From an uncultured Eubacteriales bacterium (GTDB lineage Bacteria > Bacillota > Clostridia > Oscillospirales > Oscillospiraceae): a stretch of DNA of 44,714 bases. The position numbers were made by a program, and so were the translations under genes. Positions 41,015 to 44,714 of the stretch are shown in pieces. Below the pieces are notes generated by a model. That model made no database searches, had not been told where the DNA came from, and saw nothing but the letters and a program-made list of their open reading frames with translations. Location of the stretch: positions 1-44,714 of the forward strand of contig URPU01000005.1 in the NCBI GenBank assembly GCA_900549865.1. Reading direction: 5' to 3'. How positions within the stretch are numbered: the stretch's first letter is position 1; every line of letters begins with the position of its first letter.

Positions 41015-42472
41015 TCACAGGTGCTGCGAAAACTCCGCCAGCATCCGATCCTTCAGCGCCATGAGCTTCGGGGAAAGATCGACATAGTACCTGTGCGGGT
41101 TGTCGAAGCGCTTCACCTCCGGCCACAGCGTGCTGACGCCGTATGCGCAGGCCGTCTTTATCTGCTTGAGCGTGGGCTGCTCGTACACGAGCTTTCCGCC
41201 GAGGAACACCGGCTTGAGCAGCTCCTCCGCGCGGTAATCCGTCAGCGTCTTGCGCTTCCAGCGCGCGTCCGGATCGCAGAGCTCCAGCGGGCGCGAATCG
41301 TCCACCGTCTCATCGCGCAGGCAGATATAATCCGCCTCCGCCATGCCCGTGTGCCTGTTGTACAGGCGGTACACCTTCTTGAAGCCGGGGTTCGTGATCT
41401 TGCCGACATTCTCGCTGACCTTTATCTTCGGCACGACCTCGCCGTTTTCGTCCTCCACGGCGCACAGCTTGTAAACGCCGCCGAACACCGGACTGCTGGA
41501 GGATGTGATGAGCCTTTCGCCAACGCCGAAGGAGTCGATACGCGCGCCCTGGCGCAGAAGCTCGGAGATGAGCCGCTCGTCGAGCGAGTTGGACACGGAT
41601 ATCGCGCAGTCCGTCCAGCCCGCGTCGTCCAGCATCTTCCGCGCGCGCTGCGTCAGATATGCCATGTCGCCCGAGTCGAGGCGGATGCCGCACTTCGTGA
41701 TGCCCATGGGCTTGAGCACCTCATTGAACGCGCGTATAGCGTTCGGCACGCCGGACTTGAGCGTGTTGTACGTATCGACAAGTAGAATGGCATTGTTGGG
41801 GTAGGCCTTGCAGTAGCTGACGAAGGCCTCATACTCGCTGGGGAACATCTGCACCCACGAGTGCGCCATTGTGCCCGCCGCCGGCACGCCGTAAAGCTGG
41901 TCGGACACCGTGCAGGCCGTGCCCGCGCAGCCGCCTATGAACGCCGCGCGCGCCCCCGTCACCGCGCCGGCAATGCCCTGCGCCCGGCGTGAGCCGAACT
42001 CAAGCACCGCGCGCCCGTCCGCCGCGCGGCAGATGCGGTTCGCCTTTGTGGCGATAAGACTCTGATGGTTGAACTCCAGCAGCATATATGTTTCGAGAAG
42101 CTGCGCCTGTATGGCCGGTGCGCGCACCGTCAGCACAGGCTCCTTCGGGAAGATGGGCGTTCCCTCCGGCACGGCCCATATGTCGCCCGTGAACCTGAAC
42201 TCGCGCAGATACGAAAGGAAGCCCTCGTCGAATATCCCGCGGGAGCGAAGGTAGGCGATATCCTCCTCGTCAAAGTGCAGCTTCTGCACGTAGTCGATTA
42301 TCTGCTCAAGCCCCGCGGCGACGGCGAAGCCGCCCGCATCCGGCACGGAGCGGTAAAACATGTCAAAATACGTGATCTCGTCCTGCCGCCCGCTCACGAA
42401 ATATCCGTTGCCCATGGTCAGCTCGTAAAAATCGCAGAGCATTGTGAGATTTATCCCGTTCGCACTTTTCAT
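41015..42472 (-). CDS. pncB: nicotinate phosphoribosyltransferase
   Basis: 485 residues. Starts with LTMLCDFYELTMGNGYF, the NAPRTase opening; FEFGSRRAQG-type block reads LEFGSRRAQGIAGAV near 154; SWVQMFPSEYEAF near 205, the catalytic-His region in GTMAHSWVQ; LVDTYNTLKSGVPNAI near 231; IRLDSGDMAYL near 266. Converts nicotinate and PRPP to nicotinate mononucleotide in NAD salvage. GGAGA lies 8 nt before the ATG. Confidence 0.95.
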   Translation of the reverse strand: MKSANGINLTMLCDFYELTMGNGYFVSGRQDEITYFDMFYRSVPDAGGFAVAAGLEQIIDYVQKLHFDEEDIAYLRSRGIFDEGFLSYLREFRFTGDIWAVPEGTPIFPKEPVLTVRAPAIQAQLLETYMLLEFNHQSLIATKANRICRAADGRAVLEFGSRRAQGIAGAVTGARAAFIGGCAGTACTVSDQLYGVPAAGTMAHSWVQMFPSEYEAFVSYCKAYPNNAILLVDTYNTLKSGVPNAIRAFNEVLKPMGITKCGIRLDSGDMAYLTQRARKMLDDAGWTDCAISVSNSLDERLISELLRQGARIDSFGVGERLITSSSSPVFGGVYKLCAVEDENGEVVPKIKVSENVGKITNPGFKKVYRLYNRHTGMAEADYICLRDETVDDSRPLELCDPDARWKRKTLTDYRAEELLKPVFLGGKLVYEQPTLKQIKTACAYGVSTLWPEVKRFDNPHRYYVDLSPKLMALKDRMLAEFSQHL

Positions 42473-42809
42473 CGCGTCCGTCTCCTGTTATTCCCGCCCG
42501 CGAAGCCTCCGCCGGGCGTGTATTTTTCTGCCGCGTTCCTCATGCGGCCCGCTTTTTTGCCCGCGCGCCGTATAAAGACCTTTACATTATTATATCTTCT
42601 GCACGATTCAAACGCAAGGAATTTGTTCAATGTGTTAAAACATTGTTTTTCCGCCGCTCAAGGTTGACTTTGCCGCCGTTTTGGTTTATTCTGATAGATG
42701 TAGAAGATTGGCTGTGCAAATTCCTTTGCGCCCCACAGAGTTGCGGATTTGCGGTCGAATGCGCATTTTTGCCAATCAACGGCACAATATTATTCAGAGG
42801 ACAGTGCAT

Positions 42810-43889
42810 ATGAATAAACAGATCTTTGTTCCCGGCAGGACTGAGCTGGCCGGCAACCATACAGACCACCAGAACGGCAGGATGCTCGCCTCGGCCGTTC
42901 AGTTCGGGCACTATGCGCACTGTGAGCCGAACGGCACGAACCTCATCCGCGTGCAGTCGGAGGGCTTCAAGCCCTTTGAGGTCAATATCAGTCATCTCGC
43001 TCTGCGCACACGTGAATTCGGCACGCCCAAATCGCTCATCCGCGGCGTTGTCGCCGCATTCAAGGAGCTGGGGCTGGACGTGGGCGGCTTTGACGCGCGT
43101 GTGAAGAGCACGCTTCCCGCGGGCTCCGGGTTCAGCTCGTCGGCGGCGTTCTCCGTTCTGGCCGGGCGTATGCTCAGCGAGCTTTTCAATGACGGCAAGG
43201 TGGACGCCGTGGTCATCGCGCGCGCCGGGCAGCAGGCGGAGAATAAGTATTTCGGCAAGCCCTGCGGCATCATGAGTCATCTTGCCAGCGCCATGGGCCA
43301 TACCGTGTACGCCGACCCCAAGACCGGCGAGATCGAGCAGATCCGCGCAAGCTTTGCGCCCATGGGGCTTACGATGTGCCTGACGAATACCGGCGGCAGT
43401 CACACGGGGCTTGACACCTCGTATGCGCGCATCCCGGCCGACATGGTGTATATCGCAAATCTCTTCGACAAGGGCGTGCTGGCGGACGTGGATCCGAAGG
43501 AGTTCTACAGCAAGGGCTGGGATCCGGCAAACCGCCCCGTGCGCCGGGCGATGCACTTCTTTGGCGAGAATGAGCGCGTGCCGAAGATGCGCGACGCGCT
43601 GAAGGCCGGCGACGGGGAGACGTACATGCGTCTGATGAACGAATCCGGCCGCTCGTCGGAGCAGCTTTTGAACAATATCGTCACCAGCGCCACGGGCGAC
43701 ACGAAGCTTGAGCAGGGGCTGGAGCTGAGCAAGACGATCCTCGAGGGGCGCGGCGCGTGGCGCGTGCACGGCGGCGGCTTCGCCGGGTGCGTACAGGCGC
43801 TGATGCCGACGGGCTACTTCCGGCTGTACAAGTCCGAGATGGAGAGGGTCTTTGGCTACGGAAGCTGCATGGAGATCACGATAATCTAA
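42810..43889 (+). CDS. galactokinase-like GHMP kinase with altered active site
   Basis: 359 residues, about 30 shorter than typical GalK. Galactokinase signature near the start, PGRTELAGNHTDHQNGR (canonical GExHTDY reads GNHTDHQ); ATP loop LPAGSGFSSSAAF (102-114); third motif HGGGFAGCVQAL near 324-335. The catalytic base region reads PCGIMSHLAS where GalK has CGxMDQ, so the Asp is replaced by Ser156. It may phosphorylate another sugar, or be inactive and act as a sensor. GAGG lies 11 nt before the ATG at 42810. Monocistronic, ends at a strong terminator. Confidence 0.88.
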   Translation: MNKQIFVPGRTELAGNHTDHQNGRMLASAVQFGHYAHCEPNGTNLIRVQSEGFKPFEVNISHLALRTREFGTPKSLIRGVVAAFKELGLDVGGFDARVKSTLPAGSGFSSSAAFSVLAGRMLSELFNDGKVDAVVIARAGQQAENKYFGKPCGIMSHLASAMGHTVYADPKTGEIEQIRASFAPMGLTMCLTNTGGSHTGLDTSYARIPADMVYIANLFDKGVLADVDPKEFYSKGWDPANRPVRRAMHFFGENERVPKMRDALKAGDGETYMRLMNESGRSSEQLLNNIVTSATGDTKLEQGLELSKTILEGRGAWRVHGGGFAGCVQALMPTGYFRLYKSEMERVFGYGSCMEITII

Positions 43890-43918
43890 AGCGGGAAATA
43901 TAATTATAATGTTAGTAT

Positions 43919-43960
43919 ACCCGGGCGGTCTGCAAACAGACCGCCCGGGTCGGTGTTTGT
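43919..43960 (+). terminator. terminator of the galactokinase-like gene
   Basis: CCCGGGCGGTCTG / CAGACCGCCCGGG with a CAAA loop, followed by TCGGTGTTTGTTCTT. Confidence 0.85.
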
Positions 43961-43984
43961 TCTTAAGAGAACGAGCTCCCGACT

Positions 43985-44245
43985 ATGCCGGATAGCGAAA
44001 AGAACTTGCCGGTGGGTGCAGCTTTCCCTCCCTTGCCCTCCTGCTGCCTTTGCACAAGTCAACAGAAATTTGATAAGCCATCCTCGCGGCGGCTGGGGGG
44101 ATGGGACATGATCAGCAGGGCCGTTGAAATGTTTGCAGATAAACCCGGCAACATTTCAATGAAACAGGCAAGGATGTATACGACTTGGCTTCATTCATAC
44201 CGGCGATTGCCTCAAAACCATGCAGCTAGGAGGGCCAGTCAATAG
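43985..44245 (+). CDS. doubtful short open frame
   Basis: 86 codons; the first 35 are low-complexity and lack an SD. The C-terminal part, WDMISRAVEMFADKPGNISMKQARMYTTWLHSYRR, could form helices and begins after GGGGGGATGGGAC at 44095, so a shorter start ATG at 44109 is possible. No family recognised. It may be a relic of a mobile element, given the repeats to its right. Confidence 0.25.
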   Translation: MPDSEKNLPVGAAFPPLPSCCLCTSQQKFDKPSSRRLGGWDMISRAVEMFADKPGNISMKQARMYTTWLHSYRRLPQNHAARRASQ

Positions 44246-44325
44246 CAGGGTTTACAGTGCAGCATGCCACTGGCATGTTGCCAAGAGCCGCCTTTCAAAT
44301 CCCTCCGTGATATGAATATTCTAAA

Positions 44326-44602
44326 AACCCAAATTAAAGCCCAACTTCGGGCAGATATAAATATCAGCTAATTCCGACGGCACAACAAAAACCAACTTGA
44401 AGCCCAGCGAGGCGGGTTCAAGTTGGAAAGGAGAAGCAATGTGAAGATCGTCATTTAGGGCAAGGGCGCTCGGGCAAAAAGCCGAATCAAAGCCCAGCGA
44501 AGCGGGTTTGATTTGGGAAGGAATCGCAGCGGAATGAGCGCGAGATGACTTTTGATGCTGCGCATAAAAAGTCGTCGCAAGCGATATGAAGCTTGCGACG
44601 AC
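44326..44602. repeat. cluster of hairpin repeats at the right end
   Basis: Hairpin A at 44392-44426, CCAACTTGAA-g-CCC / GGG-TTCAAGTTGG; hairpin B at 44485-44513, AATCAAA-g-CCC / GGG-TTTGATT; both have the loop region AGCG(A)GGC or AGCGAAGC also found inside the 382-bp elements. A weaker AATTAAAGCCC copy lies at 44331-44341. Hairpin GTCGTCGCAAGC / GCTTGCGACGAC at 44571-44602 reads as a minus-strand terminator with TTTTT. Confidence 0.6.
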
Positions 44603-44668
44603 GTGGGATAATGTACAATAAGTTGCGCAAAAAGAAAACCGCATAAAAGAAGACATAGCTTGCAGGCT

Positions 44669-44714
44669 CTGGTAGAATGAAGTCACGACACACCATTCTG
44701 AAAGGAGACAGCAA
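44669..44714 (-). repeat. 46-bp repeat shared with 20956-21001
   Basis: Inverted copy of the sequence at 20956-21001 (about 80 percent); contains the core AATGGTGTGTCGTGACTTCATT. It continues to the window edge. Confidence 0.45.

Noticed and set aside
42627..43769. Antisense frame through the galactokinase-like gene
   Set aside because: Arg/His/Ala-rich shadow frame; the forward frame has GHMP motifs.
44392..44426. tRNA-like GGTTCAAG motif
   Set aside because: The bases belong to a simple long hairpin; no cloverleaf, anticodon arm or acceptor stem can be drawn.

Overview
The window looks like chromosomal DNA of a GC-rich, gut-type anaerobe of the Bacillota (class Clostridia, Oscillospiraceae-like). 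The grounds are strong GGAGG ribosome sites, TTGACA/TATAAT-type promoters, a SpoVK-like AAA ATPase, a lantibiotic-defence ABC transporter with its two-component system, CUT1 and TRAP transporters with GntR/LacI regulators, and an IGGG-repeat secreted protein. This assignment is inference. I see no rRNA, tRNA or CRISPR array.

Layout. 1-2.6 kb: an XRE regulator and a large secreted beta-helix-type repeat protein. 2.7-3.9 kb: a PLP aminotransferase. 4.1-9.9 kb: an M29-like peptidase, AroM and DUF1177 operon divergent from an IclR regulator, followed by an OPT-family transporter. A TTCC-N7-GGAA type operator sits just downstream of all three promoters, so this appears to be one regulated, poorly characterised uptake and degradation system. 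10.0-14.3 kb: a region with three copies of a 382-bp (or deleted 252-bp) TIR-bearing element, a collapsed histidine kinase/response regulator pseudogene, a small membrane protein, a family 2 glycosyltransferase and a PepSY-like small protein. Three of the four promoters here share TTTAA direct repeats at 11-bp spacing followed by N9 and CATAAT, and each of those three is separated from its gene by one copy of the element. 14.3-16.1 kb: an MFS transporter with a MarR regulator. 16.2-20.7 kb: a CprABC/LanFEG-like ABC transporter divergent from its RR/HK pair.

20.7-28.8 kb is visibly less GC-rich and may have been acquired. It holds a GntR regulator, a sugar ABC importer, a double-SIS enzyme, a ROK kinase and a cupin in one operon, then a 2-hydroxyacid dehydrogenase; an identical 12-bp sequence lies at each edge. 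28.9-32.9 kb: a low-molecular-weight phosphatase fused to barstar, the AAA ATPase with a 52-residue small protein upstream, rsmE, and a broken gene.

33.0-40.6 kb: a LacI-controlled TRAP transporter operon (dctP-dctQ-dctM) that continues into a LarA-family epimerase/racemase, a NagB-family deaminase and a bicupin, with a second small cupin divergent from lacI. Its dctP and cupin promoters share an ACTCG-centred palindrome at the same place just upstream of -35. 40.7-43.9 kb: a small membrane protein, nicotinate phosphoribosyltransferase and a galactokinase-like GHMP kinase that lacks the usual catalytic Asp. 43.9-44.7 kb: repeats and hairpins with no convincing gene.
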